From Sipunculus nudus (taxonomy: Eukaryota > Annelida > Sipuncula > Golfingiida > Sipunculidae), in NCBI GenBank assembly GCA_026874595.1, contig CM049315.1, positions 59,332,889 to 59,396,888 of the forward strand: a DNA stretch of 64,000 nucleotides. The letters run 5' to 3'. Below the pieces are notes generated by a model. It ran no database searches. It was not told the DNA's origin and saw only the letters and a list, made by a program, of their open reading frames with translations. Made by a program: the position numbers and the translations under genes. How positions within the stretch are numbered: position 1 is the stretch's first letter; each line of letters begins with the position of its first letter. This document shows positions 45,421 to 56,330 of this stretch, piece by piece.

Positions 45421-47465
45421 TATGCCCCCGCTACAAAGTGGCCGGGGCATATAGTTTTACCCATGTCTGTCCTTCCGTCATTCTGAAATCAAACAGTTGT
45501 ACCGCATTTTTTTCGCAATGCCTGCAGATATTGGCCTGATTTTTGGTATGTGGGCAGATAATAACCAGTTACAGATCGAGTTCGTGTTTCGTCCCGGTTG
45601 ACCTACTTTTGACCGTTTAACAGCTCCTTAACTTAGAAAATTTCATGAAAAATAGAAATTTTCATGACAAATACACATGTACGGACTTTTTTTCGCAATG
45701 CCTGCAGATATTGGCCTGATTTTTTATGTGTGGGCAGATAATGACCAGTTACAGATCGAGTTCGAGTTTCAGTCCGGTTGACCTACTTTTGACTGTTTTA
45801 CAGCTCCAAAACATAGAAAATTTCATGAAAAATATAAATGTTCATGACAAATACACATGTACGGACTTTTTTTTCGCAATGCCTGCAGATATTGGCCTGA
45901 TTTTTGGTGTGTGGGCAGATATTGACTAGTTACAGATTGAGATCGAGTTTCGTTCCAGTTGACCTACTTTTGACAGTTTTACAGCTCCTGAACATAGAAA
46001 CTTTCATGAAAAATAGAAATTTTCAAGACAAATACACATATACAGATTTTTTTTTGCCGTGCCTGTAGATATCGGCCTGATTTTTGGTGTGTGGGCAGAT
46101 AATGACCAGTTACAGATCAAGATCACATTTCGTCCCAGTTGACCTACTTTTGACCGTTTTATGGCTCCTGAACATAGAAACTTTCATGAAAAATAGAAAT
46201 TTTCATGACAAATACACATGTAAGGACTTTTTTTCGCAATGCCTGCAGATACCGCCATGATTTTGTATGTGTGGGCAGATAATGACCAGTTACAGGTGGA
46301 GTTCGCGTTTCGTCCCAGTTGACCTACTTTTGATTGTTTTACGGCTCCTAAACATAGAAAATTTCATGAAAAATATAAATTTTCATGACAAATGTACATG
46401 TACAGCTGTTTTTAGCCCTCAGCTCATAGGCTGATGGGCTATTGTCGTCACTCAAGCTGTCCGTCTGTCTGTTCGTCCGGTGTCCATCCATCCGTCCGTT
46501 CCGCGTTAACTTTTACCTTGTGAGCAGGATATCTCTTAAAGGATTCACGGTTGGAATTTTATTTCATCAGTGAAGATGTATATCGATAAAATCTCGATCA
46601 AGTTCGAAGATGGGTGACCTTGACCTATTTTTCTACATTTTAGAGCTGATTATAGAAAAACACTCAGAAGTTTATATCTCAGGAACCATTTTTTGGATTT
46701 TCACAAAACTTATTATGATCATTGGGACTGATGGTCTGTACAAGCTGCACAATTTTGGTAGCGCCACCTGCAATTTCTGATTTTTTAATGAATTTTTATC
46801 AGATTTTTCAATTTTGGCCTTTTGTGCAGGATATCTCCAAAGGTATTCAACACAGGAACTTCATTTCTTCAGTGCTATTGCATTATATTTACAAAATCTT
46901 GGTCAAGTTCAAAGATGGGTGATCTTGACCTACTTTTCCAGGTCACAGAGCTTAGTATAGAAAAAAAAACTTAGGAGCTTATCTCTCAGGAAGCATATGG
47001 TGGATTGTTATGAAACATGGTACATACCTCTCTAATTTAAATTTATAACTGATTATCAGCTTTTGCTAATATTCTAGTTTCACAATGCAATGCTTACAGA
47101 TACTGGCCTAATGTTTGGTCTGTGGGCGCATAATGACCACTTACAGATCGAGTTTGCGTTTCGTCCCAGTTAACCTATTTTTTACCATATGACAGATCCT
47201 GAACATAGAAAATTTCATGAAAGACAGAAATTTTTATGAAAAATGCACATGTATGGATTTTTTTTCACAATGCCTGCAGATACTGGTCTGATTTTTGGTG
47301 TGTTGCTTGATAATGACCTGTTACAGATCGAGTTTGCATTTTGCCCTTGTTGACCTACTTTTGACCATACGACACCTCCTGAACTTAAAAACATTTACAA
47401 AATTTAACAAATGTTTCTAATTTGCCCCAGGCGGGGGCATTCGTGTCGTTCCGACACATCTAGTT
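45421..47465 (-). mobile_element. Family C tandem-repeat element with GGGGC hairpin ends
   Basis: It begins TATGCCCCCGCTACAAAGTG then GCCGGGGCATATAGTTTT, a self-complementary end, and closes with GGCGGGGGCATTCGTGTCGT and TCCGACACATCTAGTTTT. Between lie seven ~181 bp monomers containing CGCAATGCCTGCAGATATTG and GGCAGATAATGACCAGTTAC (45.52, 45.70, 45.88, 46.06, 46.24, 47.09 and 47.27 kb). TGCCCCCGC occurs in opposite orientation near both ends. The family D element is inserted between monomers five and six. No coding capacity. Confidence 0.8.
46412..47065 (-). mobile_element. Family D element nested inside family C
   Basis: It starts TTTTTAGCCCTCAGCTCATA then GGCTGATGGGCTATTGTCGT, a hairpin analogous to family H, followed by (CCGTCTGTC) and CCATCCGTCCG. 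It contains two monomers with TTTTGGTAGCGCCACCTGC (about 46752) and AGGATATCTC repeats. The distal end near 47065 is approximate. Confidence 0.65.
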
Positions 47466-47583
47466 TTATATTTTGTTGGGATTGTAGTGAGTTTTCTCTA
47501 CTGTACAGAGCAGGGCAGGCCAGATTATTTTCACCTTTGGGCTAAAATTAGTTGTTATGCACAAAGCTCTAATATTAATACAG

Positions 47584-49139
47584 TTTTTTAGCTCAGCTGA
47601 CTGAAAGTCATCTGAGCTATAGCAATCACCAGTCGTCCGTCCGGCCGTCTGTTAACAGGGCACAAATCGTAACTGCTGGACCTGGAATCTTCAAACGTAA
47701 TATCCAGGGAGGTCCATGAAAAATCTCCCTGAAAACCTGAAATTAGGTCTCTGTTACCCAAATCCTTGCAGCTATGGGGCTCCGAAGTACCCCCCAGATT
47801 AATGCAAAATTTGATACAAAAGCTCAAGTATCTGCATAACCACTGCATTGATCACCATGATTCTTTGCATGAATATTGATCATGGGATGTTCCATCACTT
47901 CCTGCAGACTGGTGGCACCACCTGTATTTTTTCCAATTTTTAAACAATTTTTTCTCTTTTTATTTTCAGATCTGCAATGAAATTGTCATTTGTTAACAGG
48001 GCACAAATCGTAACCACTGGACCTGGAATCTTCTCACTTGACATCCAGGGAGGTCCATGAAAAATCTCCTTGAAAACCTGAAATAAGGTCTCTGTTACCC
48101 ATATCCATGGAGCTATTGCGCTCCAAAGTACCCCCCAGAATAATGCAAAATTTGATAGAAAAGCTCAAGTATCTGAATAACTCCTGCATTGATCACCTTG
48201 ATTCTTTGCATGAATATTGATCATGGGATGTTCCATCACTTCTTGCAGACTGGTGGCGCCACCTGTATTTTTTCCAATTTTTTAAATTTTTTTTCTCTTT
48301 TTTTCAGATCTGCAATGAAACTGTCATCTGTAAACAGGGCATAAAATCGTAACCACTGGACCTGGAATCTTCAAACTTAATATCCAGGGAGGTCTATGAA
48401 AAGTCTCCTTGAAAAACTGAAATTAGGTCTCTGTTACCCATATCCTTCGTAGTAAGTACCCCTCAGAATAATTAAAAATTTGATACAAAAGCTCCAGTAA
48501 CTGAATAACCAATGCATTGATCTCCATGATTCTTTGCAGGCATATTGATCATGGAGTGTTCCATCAGTTTCTGCAAACTGGTGGTGCCACCTGTATTTTT
48601 TTCAATTTTTTAGGCATTTTTACTCTATTTATGAGACCTTCGAATGAAGTGGTCATCTGTTAACATGGCACAAACTGTAACTGCTGAATCTGGAATCTTC
48701 TTACTTCACATCCATGGAGACTAATGAAAAATCTCCTTGGAAACCTGAAATTAGGTTTCTGTTACCCATATTCTCTGAGCTATAGGGCTCATAAATACCC
48801 CCAAGAATAATTAAAAATTTGATACAAACAAAAGCTCCAATATCTGAATAACTAATGCCTTGATAGCCATGATTCTTTGGATATATATTGATCCTGGAGT
48901 GTTTCATCAGTTCCTGCAGACTGGTGGCACTCCCTTTATTTTTTCAAATTTTTTTGCATTTTTTTTTTCTGTTTATGAGACCTTCAAATGAAGTTGTTGT
49001 CTGTCCAAAAGCCCACTGAAACCCATTTCTAAGGACTCTTCACAAAATTCATGATTTGTTTGCACTCTGGCAGTTATTTTGCTCATTGTTCAACATTCCT
49101 TGAATTCAGCTGAGCGTCATGGCCCATGGGCCACTTGTA
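47584..49139 (-). mobile_element. Family H tandem-repeat element, copy 5
   Basis: It starts TTTTTTAGCTCAGCTGACTG with AAGTCATCTGAGCTATAGC, and ends ATTCAGCTGAGCGTCATGGC then GGGCCACTTGTAT. About four monomers of ~340 bp are present, with GGTGGCACCACC, GGTGGCGCCACC, GGTGGTGCCACC and GGTGGCACTCCC. Its right part is very close to the left part of copy 2 reversed (11250-11700), so these two share a recent source. Confidence 0.85.
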
Positions 49140-50080
49140 TTACCTTAAAATCCTTTGTAAAAAAATTGTAATATCCACATAAAAAGTTGTGGTTTTAAAT
49201 AGCTTTAATGATCTTTAAAATTTGTATTCAGTTTTTCTGAAAAAATCTTTGTTTTCATTGGGTGCAAGGTATGTTTTAATTAGTCAGGAAAGACCTTTGC
49301 ATGAAAAACAATGATTGAAAAGAAAAAAAATATGGCGACTCAGATTGTAGAAAGAATGTGTAAGGAGGCTGTGCCAAAAAAGCCTTGAAAACATAAACTT
49401 ATATCACTGAAAGTCTTCAGATACAGAGTCCTAGTGCAATACAAATCTTTTATTAAAGAAATTTTAAATGGAATTATGAGTTTTTCAGGTGTTTTTTTTG
49501 TAAGTGTGATCATGGGTTTTACTTGAATGTTAAATTACTTTGGGCTTCTAATGCCAAATTAATTCTTGGTAAACATAGTCTTTTTATACTCCATATACTG
49601 TGTTGGATGTTTGCAGCTGTATATAAGTCTTTATATTACGTGACAGAACTTTATCCTACTAGATTTGACATGGAAGTGGCCTGATTTCTCAAGTCCTAAC
49701 CTCTGAGTCCAACTATAAGTCTGAGTCCAGTGCCCTTGAGCCTAAGTCCCTGTCTCTGTCCCTAAAAAGTGGACTGGAGGTCAAGGCTACATCACTGTTC
49801 AGATGAACCTCAAGTTTTGTTGGAATACAACTTTTTCCATGTGTCACAAGTTCATCTGCCAATGTTAACTGTCTTTGGCAAAAATGGTGTTATCTCAGTA
49901 TCCCAAATAATATTTGTCAAAGGTCTTAAAGGTCTTATAGTCACAACAGTATCTTTACCATACCACAATCAACTGTGCATGTTTTGAACCCTTTTCTCAG
50001 CTGCATCTTGCTGTTGGTTATATACATTGACAACACTTTGAAGACTAACAGAGATTATGATGGACATATTCAATTTTCAG
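49140..50080. other. Intron sequence, nothing recognised
   Basis: No element terminus or exon is supported. The block TCCAACTATAAGTCTGAGTC at 49709 onward has short internal repeats of GAGTC/TAAGTC only. Confidence 0.4.
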
Positions 50081-50228
50081 GAAAAGAATCTCTGAGGGTG
50101 ACAATATAACCTTTCCTGACCTGCGAGCAGCATCCTATGTGCTAACAGTGTATGATTTACTGCGAGACTATGTTGAGAAGGATCAGCCAATCATCTCATT
50201 CTGCCAACATTCCACCAAAGCAGAAAAG
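50081..50228 (+). CDS. LRR-TIR-COR gene exon
   Basis: 148 bp, phase 2 to 0, acceptor CAATTTTCAG, donor GAAAAG/GTAATT. It reads KRISEGDNITFPDLRAASYV then LTVYDLLRDYVEKDQPIISF. A helical segment, probably at the Roc-COR boundary. Confidence 0.8.
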
Positions 50229-50792
50229 GTAATTTTAATGTCAAAGCTATATTTCACAAATCATTTATTTCTGCAAAATATATTAAGTACATTAGAATGC
50301 AACTTGTCTATTAATGTTTGAATTTATCTATGTTTTATAAGAGTATCAAAAGGTGAAATTTGAAGTTAATTATGATATTCTTTGCTGTAAGGGTAAAAAA
50401 GTATTATCTTTATAGCCCATGGTCATGTAACTCAAACTGGCTTAGGAAGAACTTAACTAATTTTGTGAATCAACTGGACTTGAAATCAGCTGGCCTCCAG
50501 TGGTCTGAAACAAAATGCAAATTTGATTAAATGCAATACATTATTGCATTACTAGTTTTGGATGATGTACTTCATATTAATCGGTAGGTATGCTGGCTAA
50601 ATACATTCACATAAATTTATCTGTTTGAGATCCACATTTATTTGTCAATTCAGATGAGGTTGCTCAAATTTAGCAAACTTGAAACTTAGCTCAACTTGAA
50701 AGTGTCTAAGCTGGCAGAAACCTAAAATGGTAGAGGCACCAGGCTTGAATTGTCACACTCGATGATATATGGCTTTAATGTAACATTTTCAG

Positions 50793-51038
50793 ACTGAGAG
50801 TTTGGTCAAGATGATTGAAGAAAAAGTGACTGCTTTAATCCATGATGGGACAGCTTCCAAGAGATTCCTGAAAGAGCCTGAAACAACAGAGGCCATTCAT
50901 AGGGTCAAGGTCATGAATAAGAAGGTCATGACCTTTGCTGAGGTCAAGAGGGAGCTTGAAGACGATAACAAGTTTACGGACTCCCTTGGGAAGATATCAC
51001 TGGCTGCCAAACATGCTGTTTCTTCCTTACAGAAAAAG
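50793..51038 (+). CDS. LRR-TIR-COR gene exon (COR-like, start)
   Basis: 246 bp, phase 0 to 0, acceptor AACATTTTCAG, donor AAAAAG/GTAAAA. It starts TESLVKMIEEKVTALIHDGT and includes VMNKKVMTFAEVKRELEDD. An opening helix followed by a TFxEV-type segment before the 'G-x-I-L' strand is the layout of the winged-helix N-terminal half of COR domains. Confidence 0.82.
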
Positions 51039-51486
51039 GTAAAACCTATCTCTTTATGCATATTGATATTTTGTGTGCATTCTTCTATTTTTTACAGTAA
51101 ACAAGCATAATTCAGGTCAGGTAACTGATTGCAAAGTTTTCTAAAAAATACAATGCTTCATGATAATAGTGATAACACTTCTTTGAGCACTCCATGTTGT
51201 CACTGAATAAATCGCGCAAGCTGATTGTATAAACCCATGTGCAAAGAAAGGAACAGGGATTTTATTTCCAGTATTGATAATTAAATTCTTTGCATGTTGC
51301 AAACATCATATATGCTTCATTTTGATACATTATAAATTTTGTCTGTACTTATTTATATGACGAATGATATATCTAATTCTTTTGACAAGTGGAGTTTGTT
51401 TGTGGATACTCTGTGCCTGATCAACAGTTTTAGGTGCTGTCCTATTGTGACAGTAAAGCTTTCTGACTGGATGGGTTCAGCAACAG

Positions 51487-51700
51487 GCCTGAATAAAGAG
51501 AGATTAATTTTCTTCCACAATCCTGAATAAAGAGAGATTGTAATTTTTTGCCACAATCCTGAATAAAGAGAGACTGTAAATTTTTGCCACAGGCCTGAAT
51601 AAAGAGAGACTGTAATTTTTTTCCATAGGCCTGAATAAAGAGTGCTATTTTTTGGCACTGGCCAGAATACAGAGAGACTATAATTTTTGTGTGTGACAAA
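51487..51700 (+). repeat. ~38 bp intronic minisatellite carrying AATAAA
   Basis: Six diverged copies of CCTGAATAAAGAGAGACTGT followed by AATTTTTTGCCACAGG lie in the intron between exons 50793-51038 and 51811-52014. Five contain a perfect AATAAA; the last has AATACA. Read on the minus strand it makes a repetitive open frame, which I do not consider a gene. Confidence 0.88.
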
Positions 51701-51810
51701 GCAGGATGCCACATGTGAACATTAACCCCAGTCAGCACTGGACACTTGTGGTGTTTTTCCTCACAGGAAAGTAAACCATTCCTATATTTTATCAATGTAT
51801 GTCATACCAG

Positions 51811-52014
51811 GGACAAATCCTACTTGTTGAGCACCGAGGAGAGATTCTAGTGGTCTTGGATCCTGAATGGTTTGTGTCTGTGGCCAGTAAACTGTCTGCA
51901 ATAGCGTCACAACCCTCGGGCTGTGAGGTCAGGGGCGTGGAGTCAGGGACACCAGTGTGGAGTAACAACATGCTGCTGAACAAAGCTCTGTGTCAGGACC
52001 TTGAGTACACTCAG
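51811..52014 (+). CDS. LRR-TIR-COR gene exon (COR-like, core)
   Basis: 204 bp, phase 0 to 0, acceptor GTCATACCAG, donor ACTCAG/GTAACT. It starts GQILLVEHRGEILVVLDPEW and continues FVSVASKLSA. The pattern G-x-I-L ... V-x-LDPEW-x-x-x-V is the hallmark of COR domains, where the sequence is usually ...ILDPQWL..V. It ends VWSNNMLLNKALCQDLEYTQ. Confidence 0.85.
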
Positions 52015-52642
52015 GTAACTCAGTATTTTTACCTGGAGCACACTTGGGTACTAACTCATTCTTTTGTTATACTTAAATTGAAGATATTAGTTATAATACT
52101 AGAAATCTGCATTCATTGAATGCAAACTTTGAAATGTTGGGGCCCTTATTGCAGAGTTGGGTCCAAAAGTAATGTTATTTGAAATTACTTTTTCAGATAA
52201 CTGTAATTGTAATTGATTACATTTTCTAAAATTGGAAAGTAATTGTAATTGCAATTGATTGCTTTTGAAAAGTAATTGTTTGAACAATTTCTTTTAAATA
52301 ACTTTTTGGTATATTTGTCTCATATGGACCATGAGTCTGCAATAAACATTATCTATCTATATATCTTATGAATTATTCCATCAAACTTTCAAATTTTTTA
52401 ATCATACCTGGCTTTTAACTGATTTCCAATGGTTGTTCTTCATGTAGTTCAAAGGCACATATGCATTTTGAATAATATGTTTATTATCTCCGGCTACTAG
52501 TTAATTTTGACTGAATAACAAAGTTTCCCTTCAAAGCTATCCCAGTGTAAAGACATTTTCAGAAAAATGACATTGGGAAAAATGACTTTCTTCATTTAAT
52601 TTACAGAAAAACCTTATTTTGAGGTCTTATCTACACAAGCAG

Positions 52643-52823
52643 GTTTTATTACGTAAACATAATTGTGAGCTGTTTCTGTATTAATGAGAATTTTCTCTGT
52701 TAAAGTTAATACGCCAGAGTAAGCTAACCGAAAATTTTCCCTTATTGGGCCTATTATCGCCCATCCCGCCTCGTTCCCATGTATCTAGGTCACACTTCCG
52801 TTACCCATAATCACATTTTCTTC
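52643..52823 (+). repeat. DIRS left tip and left inverted terminal repeat
   Basis: GTTTTATTACGTAAACATAA to CTGTATTAATGAGA is matched in reverse by the internal complementary region (57868-57912). From CTGTATTAATGAGAATTTTC to AATCACATTTTC it is matched in reverse by 58019-58164, with a few mismatches. Confidence 0.92.
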
Positions 52824-52929
52824 TGGCGTACGCCATGATGGACGTGTGATCCCGCGCTGCGAGATTCGTCCACTGTTGGGTTTGTCGTTTTGAGTTTGCC
52901 AACTGATTTTAAGTTATTCTTATTTTCCC

Positions 52930-54885
52930 TTGCCCGCCATGGAGAACCCCACTTATTGTGTCGCTTGTGGCACTTTAATCCCGGTATGGGACTCCCACCC
53001 TACTTGTTTTGGTTGCCGTACCAACAATGACTCCTGCCGTGGTCCGGCTGATCCTTGTTTCCATTGCCAGACGTGGTCCACTGACAAGTGGGCCTTGTTC
53101 CAGGATTGGGTTCATTCCCCGGTTACTGGGGGTTCCCCCTCCGCTCTTCCCTTGTCTGGCCCTGTGGTTGTCTCCGGGAGGGAGGGGGGGGAGCCTACCC
53201 TGGTTGACCGCACCACGGCCGTGCTGCGTTTACCGTCTGTTCCCGCCTGTCCTGTCACCTCTCCTGTGGTTTCGACAGTAAAATCGTTGCTTTCTCATTC
53301 CCGGAAATGGAAATCTTCCCCCGTTCCCACAGCCTCCCGTTCTGGCAGCTCATCTGCATATTCCATATTATATAAATTGTCCCAGTTTTGTTCATCACTG
53401 ATGTTGGATCTAGACGATTCGTCTAGACCCGCAGCTGTCCGCCCGGCGCCCTCCCCGCCGCCCCCGGTCCTTTCTCCCCGGCCGTTCTCGTCGCCCCCGG
53501 CTCCTCGCCGAATTCCATCATTGTCGCCGGGGCCGGCTGGAGCCGTCCCGCTGGATCGCCCGGCCCTTCCTGGCGTGCAGGAAAGTGCGTCGATCCCTCC
53601 TTCCTCCGTTCAGGGCGGCCGGTTCCTCCGTCTCCCGCCGTTACTACCCGGCCGGCCGGCTCTTTATTTCAGACGCCGTCTGCTGTGTGGCCGGCGGATC
53701 CGGTTCTGGCTCCTTCCAGGATGGGTCCTGCTGCTGCTCGTTCCCCGGCTTCATGTTTCCAGCCTCCGGTTGTTCCGGCTCAGCGGGTCTCTCTGGCTCC
53801 CCCTACCCGGGGTTCTCCAGAGTCCCCGTCTTCTCAGTCAGCCGATCCCGCCCTGGCGCCTGACCAGTGATTGGAGAACGGGCTGCAACGCCAGGCTTGG
53901 CGTACGCGCAAATCTGCGCTTCTGGACCTAGTGGCTACCTCCACCCAGGAGGCTAACCCTTCTGGTCCGAAGTTCCGGTGGTTACAACCTCGGACTTCCT
54001 CGACGTCGGCGGCCCGTTCCTTTTTGAATCCTGCCGCCCTGCAGTCGCCCTCGGCTGCGCCCGCCGTGTGTATGGAGTTTTCCGAACACACGGGGGCTAT
54101 CTTACGTGAGCACCACGCGGTGGTCTCGGGGTCTCGCTCCACTGCTACTGGGACCCCACTTCCGCCGGGTTCGGAGAAACCTTGGTCCCCTGGTACCCTC
54201 TGGAATCCCCGTGGGTACCGGGCTACCTGTTTCGATCGCTTGCTCCCTTTTCCTGATAACCTGGATATTCCGTCGGCTCCCATGCGACTCGAGTCCGGCC
54301 TGGAACAGCCGTTTGCGGACGGAAAGTCTTTATTTCCGTCCTCTGTCCACCTTTCCGATCGTCACTTGTCAGATCTGGAGGGGGCCGGCCGAGATGGTTA
54401 ACGACTTGCAGGCTGTCACTAGCTTGCTCCCCGTTTCTCCGGACACGCTCACTCTCAACGACATCTGGCAGGCTTCTGCCCATACTTGCGCTGTGTTAAA
54501 TCAGGTCGTTTGGCGCCTGGTGGAAAATTGCATCTTATTACGCCGCACGGCTTGCATTCAGTCGTTAAAACACTTCAAGCCGGAGCTTACTCAGGCGGAG
54601 TTAACCGAACTTTATTGTCAACCTTTTACCGGTTCCCTGCTGTTTGGCGGCCACTTACGGCCTCTCTTTGACCGCGCCTTCGAGCGCTCCGATCGTCAGG
54701 CCCGCCTCCGCTCGGCCTCTCTTGCGCCTCGGCCCTCCTTCCGCGTTCCCCGCCCTTGGCCTCCGGTTGCGGCTTCCACTCAGCCACGGCGCGCGTCTGC
54801 TACGTCTTCCCGTCCTTCCGGATGTTCCGGCCGTTCTCAGCCTTTTCGTGGTCGCTCTTCTAAACGAGGTTCGACCAAGAAATGA
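52930..54885 (+). pseudogene. DIRS gag-like region, broken
   Basis: The frame opens near 52939 (MENPTYCVACGTLIPVWDSH) with several Cys and His residues in CxxC-like spacing, probably a zinc-binding nucleic-acid-binding module. A Pro/Ser-rich stretch follows. The reading frame must shift once around 53.55-53.69 kb, meets an in-frame TGA at 53868-53870, shifts again around 54.38 kb and then runs to a stop at 54885. The C-terminal part includes LTLNDIWQASAHTCAVLNQV and a basic tail. The breaks make it non-functional. Confidence 0.8.
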
Positions 54886-55970
54886 CTCTATCGCTCCGGT
54901 CGGCGCTCGTCTCAGCGCCCATTTTTCCGCGTGGGCGGGTATCACCTCACAGCGTTTAATTCTCAGCACCGTCAAGTTCGGGTTCCGTCTTACGTTTTTG
55001 CACGCACCTCCCGTCACATTGCACCCGTTCTTCACTCCGCCTATGCCCGATCCGGCAAAACGCCTCGCTTTGGAGGAGGCCATTCAATCGATGTTAGACA
55101 AACGGGCCATTTTCGAGGTTTCCCCTTCCACCGTGGGGTTTTACTCTCGCCTTTTTCTTGTTCCCAAACCGCACGGCCGTTGGCGCCCGATCAAGGACCT
55201 GAAGCGCCTCAATTCGTTCATCCGTCCGCCCCCGTTTCGGATGTTCAATATCCATGCTGTGCTCCGCATTGTTCGGCGGATGGATTGGGCATTCAAGATA
55301 GACCTTACAGATGCCTATTTTCACGTTCCCATCCATCCCTCGTCTCAACCGTTTCTTCACTTCGCGTATCAGAACCGCGTTTATCAATTCCCGGCCCTCC
55401 CGTTCGGGATCAACGTGGCCCCCTGGATTTTTACCATGTTGGTTCACACGGTCACGAGTTATCTCCGTTCCCAGGGCATTTCTGTGCTCCCTTATCTGGA
55501 TGATTGGCTGGTCCCTGCGGCCGATCGCTCCCTCCTACTGTCGCATCGCTCCTGGGTTCTCATCTTACTTCGGACCCTCGGCTTCCTGGTCAATGCGGAG
55601 AAGTCTCTTCTCACTCCCACCCAGTCCCTCCAATTTCTGGGTGTCACGCTCGACTTTGAGTCCGGCACAGCGTCGCTCCCGCGCGACTTTGCTCTAAAAC
55701 TCCGCCGCCTAATTCGTTCCTTTCTCACGCAGCGCCGTGTAGACTCGCGCACTGCGGCTTCTCTCCACGGTGCTCTCAACTGGGCCGCGTCTTTCATCCC
55801 GTTCCGCCGTCTGTACCTCCGTCCGATTCAGTCTATCTTGTGCCGTCACGGCCTTCTCCGGTTAACCTCAGTTCGTCCTACGATCCTCCTGTTTTTGAGC
55901 ACCTGGCGGTCGCTTCGTCCCTGGATGGACCTTTCCTTTCTCCTGCACGGCGTTCCGTTTTCCCGGTGTC
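54886..55970 (+). pseudogene. DIRS reverse transcriptase region
   Basis: One continuous frame from before 54886 to about 55970 carries the RT fingers and palm: FLVPKPHGRWRPIKDLKRLN; motif A FKIDLTDAYFHVPIHPSSQP; the block FPALPFGINVAPWIFTMLV; and the catalytic YLDDWLVP at about 55492. The thumb-side words ALNWAASFIPFRRLYLRP follow. This is the Ty3/DIRS style of RT. It overlaps the end of the gag frame. A frameshift near 55.97 kb separates it from RNase H. Confidence 0.92.
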
Positions 55971-56330
55971 TATACCGATGCGTCTCTCCTCGGTTGGGGG
56001 GCCCATCTCGCCGATCTTCGCGCTTACGGGATGTGGTCCCAGTGGGAACGTCTGCTCCATATCGGTATCCTAGAACTGCGTGCCGTCCGTAGCGCGATCT
56101 CCCACTGGTCTCCCCGCTTGATCGGACGTCACATTCTCATCCGGACCGACAATACCACGGTTGTGGCATATATCAACAAGCAGGGCGGTACTCGGTCTCC
56201 CTTGCTCATGCAGGAGACTTACCTTTTGTTCGATCTATGCCTCTCTCTCCGGGCTTCAGTTCGTGCATCCCATCTTCCGGGGGGTGTCGAACATCCTAGC
56301 GGACGCCCTTTCCCGTCATCCGGCGTCTCT
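55965..56330 (+). pseudogene. DIRS RNase H region
   Basis: In the next frame: VYTDASLLGWGAHLADLRAY, then ELRAVRSAISHW, and RTDNTTVVAYINKQGGTRSP. The three carboxylates (D of YTDAS, E of ELRAV, D of RTDN) are the RNase H catalytic set. A shift near 56.24 kb moves the open frame to SNILADALSRH, the usual end of the domain (56285-56320). Confidence 0.9.

Noticed and set aside
50903-50960. AGGTCAAGGTCATG and AGGTCATGACCTTTG within an exon, similar to the satellite's half-sites
   Set aside because: This is coding sequence in frame (VKVMNKKVMTFAEVK); the words follow from the codons and no satellite flanks them.
51353-51795. Minus-strand repetitive open frames of ~118 codons
   Set aside because: They result from translating the AATAAA minisatellite backwards; composition is simple and there is no domain.
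53834-55797. Long minus-strand open frames (for example 53834-54283, 54655-55083, 55094-55447)
   Set aside because: They are antisense to the GC-rich DIRS gag and RT regions, where stop codons are rare on the opposite strand; no motif supports them.
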